35,903 nucleotides of DNA from Armatimonadota bacterium (lineage in GTDB: Bacteria > Armatimonadota > Chthonomonadetes > Chthonomonadales > CAJBBX01): the NCBI GenBank assembly GCA_026392115.1, contig JAPLCQ010000075.1, forward strand, positions 1 through 35,903, written 5' to 3'. Position 1 is the first letter of the stretch. The number at the start of each line of letters is the position of its first letter. Below the pieces are notes generated by a model. The model saw nothing but the letters and a program-made list of their open reading frames with translations, was not told the origin of the DNA and made no database searches. Below are positions 1 to 7,858 of this stretch, piece after piece. The translations under genes and the position numbers were made by a program.

Positions 1-504
1 CGACGCGGTCCAGCCCTGCGTGTCGGCGCCGTTCCACTCCCATCCCGCCGCGCGGCTGCCCAGCGCATGGGGATACTCGGGGAACGGCCAGCCCATGCCG
101 AACAGCACGAGCGGGCCCATCATGGGCGGCTCGGGGCTGTCGTGCGCGGTGAACACATAGCCGAACCGATCCACGGGGATGCTCGAGAGGAGCCACGCCA
201 GGCCCGCCGCCCGATCTTCGGAAGGGAAGGTCTTCGACGAGGCGTCGAACCAGAGCAACTCGTCCACCTCCCAGTCGCGCCAGAGCGTGCAGGTCCCGTA
301 GGTGGGGACAACAGCCCCTGGCCCCTGCTTGAGGCTGGTGTCCGAGACGTCGATCCGGAGGTGGCGCCGGAAGAGGTCGTTCAGGAGGCGGTCATGGTTG
401 GCGTCCGACGACTCGAAGGTCGGGATCTGGGCCGCCGAGCCCATGGCTGGCAGCAGAAGGGCGCCGACAACGGCCAGCCGCCGGACCAACCCGTCGTAGA
501 ACAT
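1..504 (-). CDS. Exported protein of unknown function (partial, C-terminus outside window)
   Basis: An open frame runs leftward from an ATG at 504-502 and leaves the window without a stop, so 168 N-terminal residues are visible. Residues 1-25 look like a Sec signal peptide: Arg-Arg, then a hydrophobic stretch, then GSAAQ. The mature part is rich in Trp and acidic residues and contains LWRDWEVDELLWFDASSKTF. Its last visible residues, WEWNGADTQGWTAS, resemble the start of a jelly-roll carbohydrate-binding module, where W-x-F/W-(N/D)…GDxxGW is common; this is only a resemblance. Codon use (GC-rich third positions) supports a real gene. I do not recognise the family. It is followed upstream by 150 bases in which I see nothing, then by the ankyrin gene. 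Confidence 0.7.
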   Translation of the reverse strand, partial: MFYDGLVRRLAVVGALLLPAMGSAAQIPTFESSDANHDRLLNDLFRRHLRIDVSDTSLKQGPGAVVPTYGTCTLWRDWEVDELLWFDASSKTFPSEDRAAGLAWLLSSIPVDRFGYVFTAHDSPEPPMMGPLVLFGMGWPFPEYPHALGSRAAGWEWNGADTQGWTAS

Positions 505-654
505 GGCGAAACTCCCTCGCACCGGGCCGTGTTCGGCTACCCATCCCATTGGACGGCGAGGGGGAGGGTTCCTGCTATGGCGCCCGGCGCAGGCAGGCAA
601 GTCCGACAGGTCCGACCCGTCTGACAGCCGGTCCTTCTCCCCCAGCCCGCACGC

Positions 655-1869
655 CTACTCCCGGGCCCCGGCCGCCTTGAGCATCCTCGCGACCGCCGAG
701 TGTCCGCCGTCGCGGGCGCAGCGCAGGGCAGAGCGGCGGTCGCTCTCCTTCCAGCCTGGCGGCAGGGCATCTACGTCGGCGCCCGCAGCGATCAGGGCGC
801 GCACCACCGGCGCGTGGCCGTTCATGGCCGCCAGGGCGAGCGGCGTTTGCCCATGGCCGTTCCGGCTGTTGGGATCGGCCCCGCACCGGAGCAGCGCAAC
901 AGCCGCTTCGGTCATGCCGGCATCGGCCGCAATCTTCAGCGGGGTAGCGCCCTCGACGTTGGCGGCATTCGGGTCGGCGCCCAGGCGGACCGTGCGAACC
1001 ATCAGGTCGATGCACCCGCCAAGGAGCGCGTGGGTGACCACGGTGTTGTTGCCGATGTCCATCAGGTCGACCCGGGCGCCGCGCGCCAGGAGAAGCTCCG
1101 CCGCCGCGACCCTGTGCAGGCGGCACGCCGCCATCAGCGCACGGACGCCCTGCTTGTCGCACGAGTCGGGGCTATCGCCGGCGTCAAGGCGCCGCCGTAA
1201 CGCGTCGACGTCGCCCGCCAGCGCTGCCCGGACCACCTCGGCCGAACTGGCCCGGTCGCCGGCGACGGCTCTTGCCCCGCAGGCGAGCAGCAGCTCAACC
1301 ATGGCCGCGTCGCCGCCCCCGAGCGCCATGGTCAGCGGCGTCCTGCCCCAGTCGTCAGAGACATCGGCGCGGGCGCCGCGCTTGAGCAGGAAGACGGCGA
1401 TGTCGCGCTCGCCCAGCCAGACGGCGTCCATCAGCGGCGGCCGGCGGTGCAGCCTGTTCTGGGCGTTGACGTCGGCGCCCGCGCCCACCAGGTAGCGCAC
1501 CATGGCCTCCTGCCCCATGAAGGTCGCCATCCAGAGCGGAGTGCTGCCCTCGTAGTCCGGCAGGTCCAGCTTCGCGCCTCGCGCCACGAGCATCCTGGCG
1601 ATGGGTACGCTGCCCTTCCAAGCGGCGCCCACGAGGGGGCTCCAGCCCGCGTCGTTGACCCGGTTCGGGTTGGCCCCGTCGCGAAGCAGCAACCGGACCT
1701 TCTCCACGTCGCCCGCCTGAGCCGCCGCAACCAACGGCGACCGATCCGGCATCGGCGCCGAACGCGGGCGCGACCGGTAGCCGGAGACAAGCCCGACCGC
1801 CATCACCCCGGCGACCGCCAGCGCGGCCGCAAGGCGAGCAAGGCTGGAGTGCCTATCCGTCCATCGCAC
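655..1869 (-). CDS. Membrane-anchored ankyrin-repeat protein
   Basis: 404 residues. The N-terminus has one hydrophobic segment (about residues 10-28, LARLAAALAVAGVMAVGLVSG), probably a signal anchor or signal peptide. The rest is about eleven consecutive ankyrin repeats, from about residue 44 to the C-terminus, recognised by recurring (T/S)PL-xxAA-x(2)G-(x)n-LLxxGAdpN units; units 5-6 and 11 are degenerate. Ankyrin arrays are protein-binding scaffolds, and no catalytic domain is present, so the partner is unknown. The start is a GTG at 1869-1867 with a GAGG Shine-Dalgarno seven bases upstream; the in-sequence ATG at 1864 is in another frame. The anchor suggests that the repeats face outside the cytoplasm, which is inference. 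Confidence 0.9.
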   Translation of the reverse strand: MRWTDRHSSLARLAAALAVAGVMAVGLVSGYRSRPRSAPMPDRSPLVAAAQAGDVEKVRLLLRDGANPNRVNDAGWSPLVGAAWKGSVPIARMLVARGAKLDLPDYEGSTPLWMATFMGQEAMVRYLVGAGADVNAQNRLHRRPPLMDAVWLGERDIAVFLLKRGARADVSDDWGRTPLTMALGGGDAAMVELLLACGARAVAGDRASSAEVVRAALAGDVDALRRRLDAGDSPDSCDKQGVRALMAACRLHRVAAAELLLARGARVDLMDIGNNTVVTHALLGGCIDLMVRTVRLGADPNAANVEGATPLKIAADAGMTEAAVALLRCGADPNSRNGHGQTPLALAAMNGHAPVVRALIAAGADVDALPPGWKESDRRSALRCARDGGHSAVARMLKAAGARE

Positions 1870-1945
1870 GGTTTGACCTCATCAGTGCTCGCCGCGCACT
1901 CCGGGCAACGACGGCAGGGGCCTCGGCCGCCAGGGGTTCACGGGG

Positions 1946-2740
1946 TCAGTGCTCGATGACGCCCAGGTCGCCGCCGACCCAGCGCATGAAGAGCCATGCG
2001 CCCACGAGGACGCCTGCGAGGACGATGGGGCCCGCGATGATGGCCGGCAGCGTCAGCACCAGGTAGATGGCCAGCAGCAGGCTCAGATTGCCGATCACCA
2101 TGCTGCGGATGACCAGCTTCGGGCCGCCCTCGCGGTACATCCGCTGCACCATGCCCTCGCGCGCGCTGAACATGGCTCCGCACTGGCTGCACATCGTGGC
2201 TCCCGGCGCGTTCTCGGCGTGGCACATGTGGCAGATGACCCAGCCCGCACCCGCCGGGTTGGCCAGCTCGCGGCGCCAGCTGTCGAGCTGCGCCTTGTGG
2301 TGCAGTGCCAGCCGGGGGTACTGCTGCACCACCCACTCCATCTGCTCCACGGCCCCGGCCACGTCGCCGCGCTTGGCCAGCACTTCGGCCATGGCGATGC
2401 GAGGCACCGGGTCCGTGGGGTCGCGCTCAAGGGCGGCCATGTAGGCATCGACCTTGCTGGTCTCCATGCCCTTCAGCGCCGAGGCGTCCGACATGCGGGA
2501 GAAGAGCGGAATGCCCACCGCGGAGGCGCCCAGCGCCAGAAAGACGACCAGCTTGACCGGGGTGGGGCCCGACACGACCGCCACGAGCATCGTCATGTAG
2601 ACGACGATGGCCAGCAGCACCACAATGGCGTCGACCTGCCCGTCGACCCACCAGGTGATGAGGCGGATGACCGGTATGGCGGCCAGAAGCAGGGCTCCTA
2701 CCAGGAGCGAGCCCGTCATGATCGCGCCGCCGAAGTCCAC
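1946..2740 (-). CDS. Membrane protein with TPR-like and zinc-ribbon domains
   Basis: 264 residues. Two or three hydrophobic helices occupy residues 8-80. A helical, TPR-like segment (about 95-155; DPTDPVPRIAMAEVLAKRGD then AVEQMEWVVQQYP) is followed by a zinc ribbon with CxxC at 170/173 and CxxC at 184/187. Two more membrane helices lie at about 212-255. GTG at 2740 is the likely start because GGAGGG lies six bases upstream; an internal ATG is at residue 8. The gene is 18 bases downstream of smpB on the same strand, so the two may be cotranscribed. Zinc ribbons of this kind usually mediate folding or protein contacts; no enzymatic function can be assigned. Confidence 0.85.
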   Translation of the reverse strand: MDFGGAIMTGSLLVGALLLAAIPVIRLITWWVDGQVDAIVVLLAIVVYMTMLVAVVSGPTPVKLVVFLALGASAVGIPLFSRMSDASALKGMETSKVDAYMAALERDPTDPVPRIAMAEVLAKRGDVAGAVEQMEWVVQQYPRLALHHKAQLDSWRRELANPAGAGWVICHMCHAENAPGATMCSQCGAMFSAREGMVQRMYREGGPKLVIRSMVIGNLSLLLAIYLVLTLPAIIAGPIVLAGVLVGAWLFMRWVGGDLGVIEH

Positions 2741-2758
2741 TGGCGTCCCTCCCCGGGC

Positions 2759-3256
2759 CTACCCGCGCTGTGCCAGCTCCCGATCGCGCTCACGGTCGGC
2801 GTCGCGCTGGGCGATGCTGTCGCGCTTGTCGTACTCGCGCTTGCCGAGGCCCACGCCCAGTTCCACCTTGGCATAGCCGCGCTGGAAGTAGATGGAGAGC
2901 GGGATGAGCGCGTAGCCCTTACGGTCCACCGAGGCGGCCAGCCGGGCGATCTCGGCGCGGTGGAGCAGGAGCTTCCGCTTGCGCCTGGGCTCGGCGTTCC
3001 AGCGCGTGCCGTGCTCGTATGGAGTCACGTGCATGTTGTAGAGCCAGACCTCGCGGCCCTCGACCTTGGCGAAGGCGTCGACGAGGTTGGCCTGCCTGCC
3101 GCGAATGGACTTGACCTCTGTTCCCATGAGCGCCAGACCGGCGTCATAGGTTTCGACGATGGTGTAGTCGTGCCGCGCCTTGCGGTTCTGTATGGCCAGA
3201 TGCTTGGCGTTGGGGTCTCGGACCTCGGGTTGTGCGGGCTGCTTTGGCTTCTTCAT
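2759..3256 (-). CDS. smpB: SsrA-binding protein SmpB
   Basis: 165 residues, the usual length. SmpB binds tmRNA and brings it to stalled ribosomes for trans-translation. Family hallmarks are all present: NRKARHDY near residue 25, ETYDAGLALMGTEVKSIR, LYNMHVTPYEHG at about residues 73-84, a basic KRKLLLH segment, and the C-terminal GLGKREYDKRDSI followed by a charged tail that in characterised SmpB enters the mRNA path. The start is ATG 3256-3254. The tmRNA gene itself was not found in the window. Upstream is a 178-base divergent region shared with the first prepilin gene, containing a TATAAT on the smpB strand. Confidence 0.97.
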   Translation of the reverse strand: MKKPKQPAQPEVRDPNAKHLAIQNRKARHDYTIVETYDAGLALMGTEVKSIRGRQANLVDAFAKVEGREVWLYNMHVTPYEHGTRWNAEPRRKRKLLLHRAEIARLAASVDRKGYALIPLSIYFQRGYAKVELGVGLGKREYDKRDSIAQRDADRERDRELAQRG

Positions 3257-3301
3257 GGGATGGCGCTCCGTGACGCCGGCGGCAAGGGGCCGTAGAGGGT
3301 G

Positions 3302-3307
3302 ATTATA
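3302..3307 (-). promoter_or_regulatory. Candidate -10 box for smpB
   Basis: On the minus strand these bases read TATAAT, a perfect sigma-70-type -10 hexamer, about 45 bases upstream of the smpB start and in otherwise very GC-rich DNA. It sits in an inverted repeat GTGAT-TAT-ATCAC (3299-3311), which could also be an operator half-site pair. No convincing -35 hexamer is seen at 16-18 bases, so the call rests on the -10 alone. Confidence 0.4.
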
Positions 3308-3434
3308 TCACGCGCGCGAGGGCGGGGACCGCGCCCGACGCCCAACGCTACTACGCGGGGAACCCCGGGCGCGTTGCAGTACGTCTAGTCATGCGTGGCG
3401 CGACGGCGGCGCCATGGAAAGGTTGTGTCGACCT

Positions 3435-4193
3435 ATGGCTTACCGAAGGCGCGCCTTCACGCTCATCGAGCTGCTGGTCGTTATCGCTATTATTGCCATT
3501 CTGGCTGCCATTCTTTTCCCCGTCTTCGCGCAGGCGCGCGAGCGGGCGCGGCAGATCGCCTGCCTCTCCAACGCCAAGCAGCTCGGCCTGGGGAACGCCA
3601 TGTATATCCAGGACTACGACGAGACGGTCCTGCCCTCGACGAACTACGGCGTCGCCACCTCGGACCCCTTGCGGGTCTGGCCGCCCATGGTGCAGCCCTA
3701 CGTCAGGAATACCGGCGTCTTCCTATGCCCCGGCGCGCCGGGCTCCAGCTACACCGACGGCTGGGCCAACCGCGGCCTCTCGCCGATCGGCTACAACATG
3801 CTGACGGGGTATGATCCGCTGGGCGTCGAGGCCCCCGCCAGCGTTGCGAGCCTGGCAGGCATCGATGAGCCGTCGCGCACCGTGCTGCTGGGCGACACGG
3901 CCAACGGACCCACCGGCAACAAGTACCGCGGCTACGTCTTCGATCCCATGAACGGCAAGGTCAACGCCTCGGACGTGCGCCTCTCCACACCGCTGGTCGC
4001 CGACACCGACCTGGTGGCCGGAAGCGCACTGACGCCGGCGCAACTGAAGCCGCTCTATTGCCGCCACTTCCGGGACGGCCAGAACCACGGCACGGCCAGC
4101 CTCATCTTCGCCGACGGCCACGCCAAGAGCTACACGGCCGCCGCGATCCTTGCGCAGGACGGCGGCGCGAACCTGATCTGGCGGTTCCGGTAA
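3435..4193 (+). CDS. Prepilin-like protein 1 (type II secretion/type IV pilin-like, H-Xn-DG family)
   Basis: The ATG at 3435 gives 252 residues and has GGAAAGG twelve bases upstream; an ATG at 3414 is in frame but lacks a Shine-Dalgarno. The N-terminus is [20 protein letters not shown], a class III prepilin signal: short basic leader, cleavage before Phe, Glu at mature position 5, and a long hydrophobic helix. [12 protein letters not shown] and a conserved CLSNAKQLG follow. The C-terminal part has RH…FADGHAKSY, the DG motif typical of this large Armatimonadota/Planctomycetes family. Such proteins are thought to form pseudopilus-like or surface structures; the cargo is unknown. Position -1 is Ala rather than the canonical Gly. 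It has two relatives in this window (13242 and 15313). Confidence 0.92.
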   Translation: MAYRRRAFTLIELLVVIAIIAILAAILFPVFAQARERARQIACLSNAKQLGLGNAMYIQDYDETVLPSTNYGVATSDPLRVWPPMVQPYVRNTGVFLCPGAPGSSYTDGWANRGLSPIGYNMLTGYDPLGVEAPASVASLAGIDEPSRTVLLGDTANGPTGNKYRGYVFDPMNGKVNASDVRLSTPLVADTDLVAGSALTPAQLKPLYCRHFRDGQNHGTASLIFADGHAKSYTAAAILAQDGGANLIWRFR

Positions 4194-4308
4194 CCGGGAC
4201 CCGCCCCCGGCGCACCGCCGAGGCAGGATTCCGAGGGCTCCATGGCTGACCTAAGGGCGTGAACGCGCCCGGGCGTATGGTCACGTCCGGCCACCCAAGG
4301 AGAGACAT

Positions 4309-5457
4309 ATGAGCGACCAGAAGGTGCGGTTCGGCGTCATCGGCACAGGCGGCATGGGGTCGGGACACTGCAACCACATGAACCAGGTGCCCGGCGCCGA
4401 ACTGACCGCGGTCTGCGACATCGACCCGGATACGCTGGCCGCCGTCTCGGCCAAGCACGAGGTCCCGGCCTTCGCGCAGCCCGAACTGCTGCTGGACAGC
4501 GGCCTGGTGGATGCCGTCGTCATCGCCACGCCCCACTACTTCCATCCGCCCATCGCCGTCGAGGCGTTCAGCCGCGGCATCCACGTCCTTTCGGAGAAGC
4601 CCATCGGGGTGACCGTTTCGGCGGCCGACCAGATGATCGCCGCAGCCGAGGCCTCGGGATGCAAGTTCGGCGTCATGTACCAGATGCGCTCATTGGGCAG
4701 CACCAAGCTGGCCAAGCGGCTCATCGACGACGGACGGCTGGGCGAGCTTTACCGCACCTCCATGGTGCTGGGCTGGTACCGGAGCCAGGCCTACTACAAC
4801 TCCGGCGGCTGGCGCGCGACGTGGACCGGCGAGGGCGGCGGCGTGCTCATCAACCAGGCGCCGCACTTCCTGGACCTCTTCGCCTACCTTGGCGGCATGC
4901 CCGTGAAGATGACGGGCTCGACGCGCACGCGCATCCACGACATCGAGGTCGAGGATGAGGCCTACGCCATGCTGGAGTACGCCTCCGGCGCCCACGGCTA
5001 CCTCTACGCCACCACGACCGAGTCGCCCAGCTATGAGCAGTTCGAGTTCTGCGGCAACAAGGGCAAGATTCAGATTCAGAACGGCGCCATCCGCTTCTGG
5101 GAGACCAAGGGCGGCATCCGGGAGCATTCGCAGGCGGCGACGCAGATGTGGGAGGTGCCCGAGTCGCCGGAGGTGGCCCTGGAGATTCCCGAGGGGCAGG
5201 GGCGCCACATCGAGATCACCGAGAACTTCGTGCGCGCCATCCTGTACGGCGAGGAGCTGCTCTCCCCGGGCCGCGACGGGCTGATGGCGGTGGAGCTGAT
5301 CGACGGCCTGATCATGGCCGGGCAGACGGGTGAGCCGGTGACGCTGCCGGTGGACCGGGCGCGTTACGACACCGTCATCGCCGGGCTTCAGTCACGCTCC
5401 AAGGAGAAGGCCGAAGTCAACGCCCAGCGCGTGACGGACCCGCACCACACCGCCTGA
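4309..5457 (+). CDS. Gfo/Idh/MocA-family NAD(P)-dependent oxidoreductase (cytoplasmic)
   Basis: 382 residues with an ideal AAGGAG Shine-Dalgarno before ATG 4309. The N-terminal Rossmann domain has GVIGTGGMGSGH at residues 9-20 and an Asp (AVCDID) that ends the second strand. The catalytic SEKP is at residues 95-98, with the Lys present. The C-terminal alpha/beta domain has GGGVLINQAPHFLDL, the G-G-G-x-L-x-N-x-x-x-H pattern with the usual catalytic His. Members oxidise or reduce sugars, inositols and related polyols; the substrate cannot be named from sequence. There is no signal peptide, unlike the two Tat-exported relatives near 26-28 kb. It stands alone after prepilin-like protein 1, and a strong hairpin lies 20 bases after the stop. 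Confidence 0.95.
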   Translation: MSDQKVRFGVIGTGGMGSGHCNHMNQVPGAELTAVCDIDPDTLAAVSAKHEVPAFAQPELLLDSGLVDAVVIATPHYFHPPIAVEAFSRGIHVLSEKPIGVTVSAADQMIAAAEASGCKFGVMYQMRSLGSTKLAKRLIDDGRLGELYRTSMVLGWYRSQAYYNSGGWRATWTGEGGGVLINQAPHFLDLFAYLGGMPVKMTGSTRTRIHDIEVEDEAYAMLEYASGAHGYLYATTTESPSYEQFEFCGNKGKIQIQNGAIRFWETKGGIREHSQAATQMWEVPESPEVALEIPEGQGRHIEITENFVRAILYGEELLSPGRDGLMAVELIDGLIMAGQTGEPVTLPVDRARYDTVIAGLQSRSKEKAEVNAQRVTDPHHTA

Positions 5458-5476
5458 CGGCCCGCGGCGAACATGA

Positions 5477-5519
5477 ACAGCGGCCCCGCCCCCCCATGAC
5501 GGAGAGGCGGGGCCGCTGT
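5477..5519. terminator. Bidirectional hairpin between convergent genes
   Basis: A perfect 14-bp GC-rich stem (5477-5490 with 5506-5519; ACAGCGGCCCCGCC and its complement) encloses a 15-base loop. It lies between the stop of the oxidoreductase (5457, plus) and the stop of the beta-barrel gene (5566, minus). CGCTTT follows on the plus strand, so the U-tract is short. Location and stem strength support a terminator serving both directions. Confidence 0.65.
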
Positions 5520-5565
5520 CGCTTTGGCGCACCCGGGCAGGTTGCCCGGCAGCGTCGAGCCGGTC

Positions 5566-6120
5566 CTAGAAGGCGTAGCCCAGAGCGCCGCGAAGCATGG
5601 CGGGCGTGCCCTGATCGTGGCCCTTGGCGAGCATGTCGTACCGCAGTTCGGCGGACAGCTTGGTGTTCAGCTTGGTGCCGAAGATGAGGCCGATGCCGAA
5701 GCGGGTCACCCAGGGCTGGCCCTGGCCCATGACGTCGCTCTTGTAGCTACCGGCAACCAGGCCGAAGCCGGCGTACGGGGTGAGGGCCCCGTCCTCCTCG
5801 AAGGTGTAAATCTGGTTCAGGGAGACCGGAACATACTGGAAGGACTTCTGGAACTTCTCACCGTGGTACACGAAGTCCGCAGTCACGTTGGTGGACCAGC
5901 CCTCGCCGTTGAACAGGGTAGGCACGCCGGGGACGGCGTACTGAAGACCCAGCGACGGGCCGCTGTCGTTGGCGAGCATGTGGGCGTTGGCGGTGTCCGA
6001 CAGGAAGCCGCCGACCCGGAGGGTGAGCGGACCGGCGCCGGCTGTCGCCGAAGCGCCGATGACCAGTACGGCGGCGATCAGCGCCACTGCGCCCTTCAAG
6101 AGGAACGAATTCTTCTTCAT
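5566..6120 (-). CDS. Small outer-membrane beta-barrel-like protein
   Basis: 184 residues from ATG 6120, preceded by an AAGGAG Shine-Dalgarno; an upstream in-frame ATG at 6183 would remove the normal signal peptide layout and is disfavoured. Residues 1-30 are a clear signal peptide (MKKNSFLLKGAVALIAAVLV… ATAGAG). The rest shows alternating hydrophobic/polar strands with aromatic girdles (FQYVPVSLNQIYTF, TPYAGFGLVAGSYKS, FGIGLIFGTKLNTKLSAELRYDM) and ends in Phe (ALGYAF), the C-terminal signature of outer-membrane barrels. The size fits an eight-stranded OmpA/OmpW-like barrel. It implies a diderm envelope. No specific function is evident. Confidence 0.82.
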   Translation of the reverse strand: MKKNSFLLKGAVALIAAVLVIGASATAGAGPLTLRVGGFLSDTANAHMLANDSGPSLGLQYAVPGVPTLFNGEGWSTNVTADFVYHGEKFQKSFQYVPVSLNQIYTFEEDGALTPYAGFGLVAGSYKSDVMGQGQPWVTRFGIGLIFGTKLNTKLSAELRYDMLAKGHDQGTPAMLRGALGYAF

Positions 6121-6235
6121 TCGACAAGCTCCTTTCCCATTGCGTGGGAAGCTATGCTGCGAAGGCCACGGACCGATGCGCACAGGGGCGCGCCGGACGT
6201 GAACCCGTTGCGACGGGCCGATCGCCGGCCACTCT

Positions 6236-6252
6236 CTGTTATTCTATCATAC
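6236..6252. promoter_or_regulatory. AT-rich divergent promoter region
   Basis: TGTTATTCTATCAT forms an AT-rich island in a GC-rich 205-base gap between the divergent beta-barrel gene (start 6120) and MBL-fold gene (start 6326). Minus-strand TATGAT or TAGAAT and plus-strand TATTCT resemble -10 boxes, but no good -35 partners were found. This is a weak positional call. Confidence 0.25.
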
Positions 6253-6325
6253 GGACGACCGGACGGACAGCCGGTTCCGGTCATTTGTCGCAGGTTGCCG
6301 CCCGCCGACGAAGGAGTCACGCCAA

Positions 6326-7147
6326 ATGGAACCCCTGATGACCGGCCAAGCGCTGGTCTCCGACATCGATTCATACGATCCGCCGGTCGGATCCGTAGCC
6401 TTCTGGTGGCTCGGACAGAACGGTTTCGCGCTCAAGGGCGCCGGATGCGTGCTCTACATCGACGCCTATCTGGCGCCGGACCAGAGCCGCCGGACGCCGC
6501 CGCTGGTGGCGCCGAGCGAGGTGACCCATGCCGCCGCGTTCCTGGGCACGCACGACCACTCCGACCATGTGGATCGCGCCTCTCTGCCGGGCCTGCTTCG
6601 GGCCTCGGCGCGGGCGAAACTGGTCGTATCCAAGGTGACGGCCGCCGCGCTCGTCCGCGACGGCTACGATGCCGCGCGCGTCGTCGGCATCAGCGAGGGC
6701 GACCGGGTCCAGGTGGGTCCAGCGCGCATCGGCGCCATACGCGCCGCCCATGAGTTCCTGGACCTGAGCGCGGAGCTGGGCTACCCGCATCTAGGCTTCG
6801 TCATCGAGCTGAACGGCGCCACGATCTACCACGCCGGCGACGGTGTGCCGTGGGAGGGCCTGCGGGCGGCCGTGGCGGCATGCCGGCCCGACGCCGTCTT
6901 CGTACCCATCAACGGGCGCGACGCCCAGCGGTACCGGTCGGGCTGCATCGGCAACTTCACATTCCAAGAGGCGGCGGACCTGGTCGGCGAGGTCCGCCCC
7001 CGACTGGCGGTGCCCATGCACTACGATATGTTCGCCGGAAACAGCGAGCAGGTCGAGCGGTTCACGGACTACCTCGACGCCAAGTACCCAGGCATCCCCT
7101 GGTGGGTCGGCAGCCCGGGCGAGCGTGGCCTGGTGCGGTCGGCGTAA
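6326..7147 (+). CDS. MBL-fold metal-dependent hydrolase, UlaG-like
   Basis: 273 residues; GAAGGAG precedes the ATG at 6326. It belongs to the COG2220 (UlaG-like) branch of the metallo-beta-lactamase fold. The metal-binding HxHxDH motif is THDHSDHVD (His76, His78, Asp80, His81), a later His/Asp pair lies in IYHAGDGVPWEG, and the last ligand is probably His in PMHYDMF. UlaG hydrolyses L-ascorbate-6-phosphate lactone, but this branch is broad and the local context contains no ascorbate genes, so the substrate is open. There is no signal peptide, so it is cytoplasmic. It is monocistronic, with a convergent gene beginning four bases after its stop. Confidence 0.9.
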   Translation: MEPLMTGQALVSDIDSYDPPVGSVAFWWLGQNGFALKGAGCVLYIDAYLAPDQSRRTPPLVAPSEVTHAAAFLGTHDHSDHVDRASLPGLLRASARAKLVVSKVTAAALVRDGYDAARVVGISEGDRVQVGPARIGAIRAAHEFLDLSAELGYPHLGFVIELNGATIYHAGDGVPWEGLRAAVAACRPDAVFVPINGRDAQRYRSGCIGNFTFQEAADLVGEVRPRLAVPMHYDMFAGNSEQVERFTDYLDAKYPGIPWWVGSPGERGLVRSA

Positions 7148-7150
7148 GGG

Positions 7151-7825
7151 TTACAGGACCGGGCCGCCGGGCCGCGTGCGGACGCGTAGCTTGAGTTCGT
7201 TACCGACGACCGCGGCCCCGACCACCGTCAGACCGTTCTTGGCGGCACGGGCGCCCAGGGCATCGGCTACCTCGTCGGCCAGGCGCTGGGCGATGGAGGC
7301 CGGAATGCTGAGCCGGCCGAGCGAGAGGCCGGAAACGTCGAAGCGCACGCCGCCGTCCGCAGCGACGCGGGGCTTGAGATCGACGGCCAGAGTGATGGCC
7401 AGGGAGCCGACGGCGCGCTTGGCCGACGCCGTCATCTTGCCGCCGGATATGCGGACGGTGGGGTCGGACAGGCCGTGCGCCGCCAGGCCCGAGGTGGCGT
7501 TGGCCTTCTCGATGAGCATGAGGTTGATGGCGTCCTCGGTGAGGACCACCTCGCCCTCGCGCTTCTGACCGGCCTTGGCCGCCTCCTGCAGGTCCTGCGT
7601 GTTGCGCTCGGCCTGATCCAGGGTCTGGCGGGCGACCGTCTTGCGGGTATCGGTGAGCGAGGTCGTATCCGCGGTGGGCGCAAAGACCAGCGCCACCGTC
7701 AGCAGGCCGGCGAAGACGACCACGCCCACGGCCACGAAGCACCCGCCCCGGACGTTCTCCTTAGTGGAACGCTGCCGACGGCTGCGCCTGGGGCCCCGGA
7801 AATCGGGAAGAACAGATTCGGGCAT
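7151..7825 (-). CDS. Single-pass membrane protein, DUF2140/LmeA-like outer domain (tentative)
   Basis: 224 residues; GAGGAGG lies upstream of ATG 7825. A basic cytoplasmic N-terminus (RRSRRQRSTKENVRGG) is followed by one transmembrane helix (about 29-50). A linker rich in Gln/Ala/Lys and a C-terminal beta-rich domain follow: VVLTEDAINLMLIEKAN… GKMTASAKRAVGSLAITLAVDLKPRV… LSLGRLSIPASIAQRLADEVADAL. The alternating pattern and the phrase 'L-G-x-L-x-I-P' resemble lipid-binding DUF2140/LmeA-type domains, but I cannot confirm homology by eye. It follows the Ppx/GppA gene by 33 bases on the same strand. Confidence 0.75.
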   Translation of the reverse strand: MPESVLPDFRGPRRSRRQRSTKENVRGGCFVAVGVVVFAGLLTVALVFAPTADTTSLTDTRKTVARQTLDQAERNTQDLQEAAKAGQKREGEVVLTEDAINLMLIEKANATSGLAAHGLSDPTVRISGGKMTASAKRAVGSLAITLAVDLKPRVAADGGVRFDVSGLSLGRLSIPASIAQRLADEVADALGARAAKNGLTVVGAAVVGNELKLRVRTRPGGPVL

Positions 7826-7858
7826 GGTGCAGCCTCCTCATCGGGCGGTTGGGCCGCC

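Noticed and set aside
1949..3295. A 448-residue plus-strand open frame opposite the zinc-ribbon and smpB genes
   Set aside because: Composition (His/Asp/Gly/Ala-rich) and lack of domains show that it is a shadow of the minus-strand genes.
2759..3434. tmRNA (ssrA) gene next to smpB
   Set aside because: No tRNA-like ends or tag-coding segment were seen in the flanking 180 bases or elsewhere in the window.
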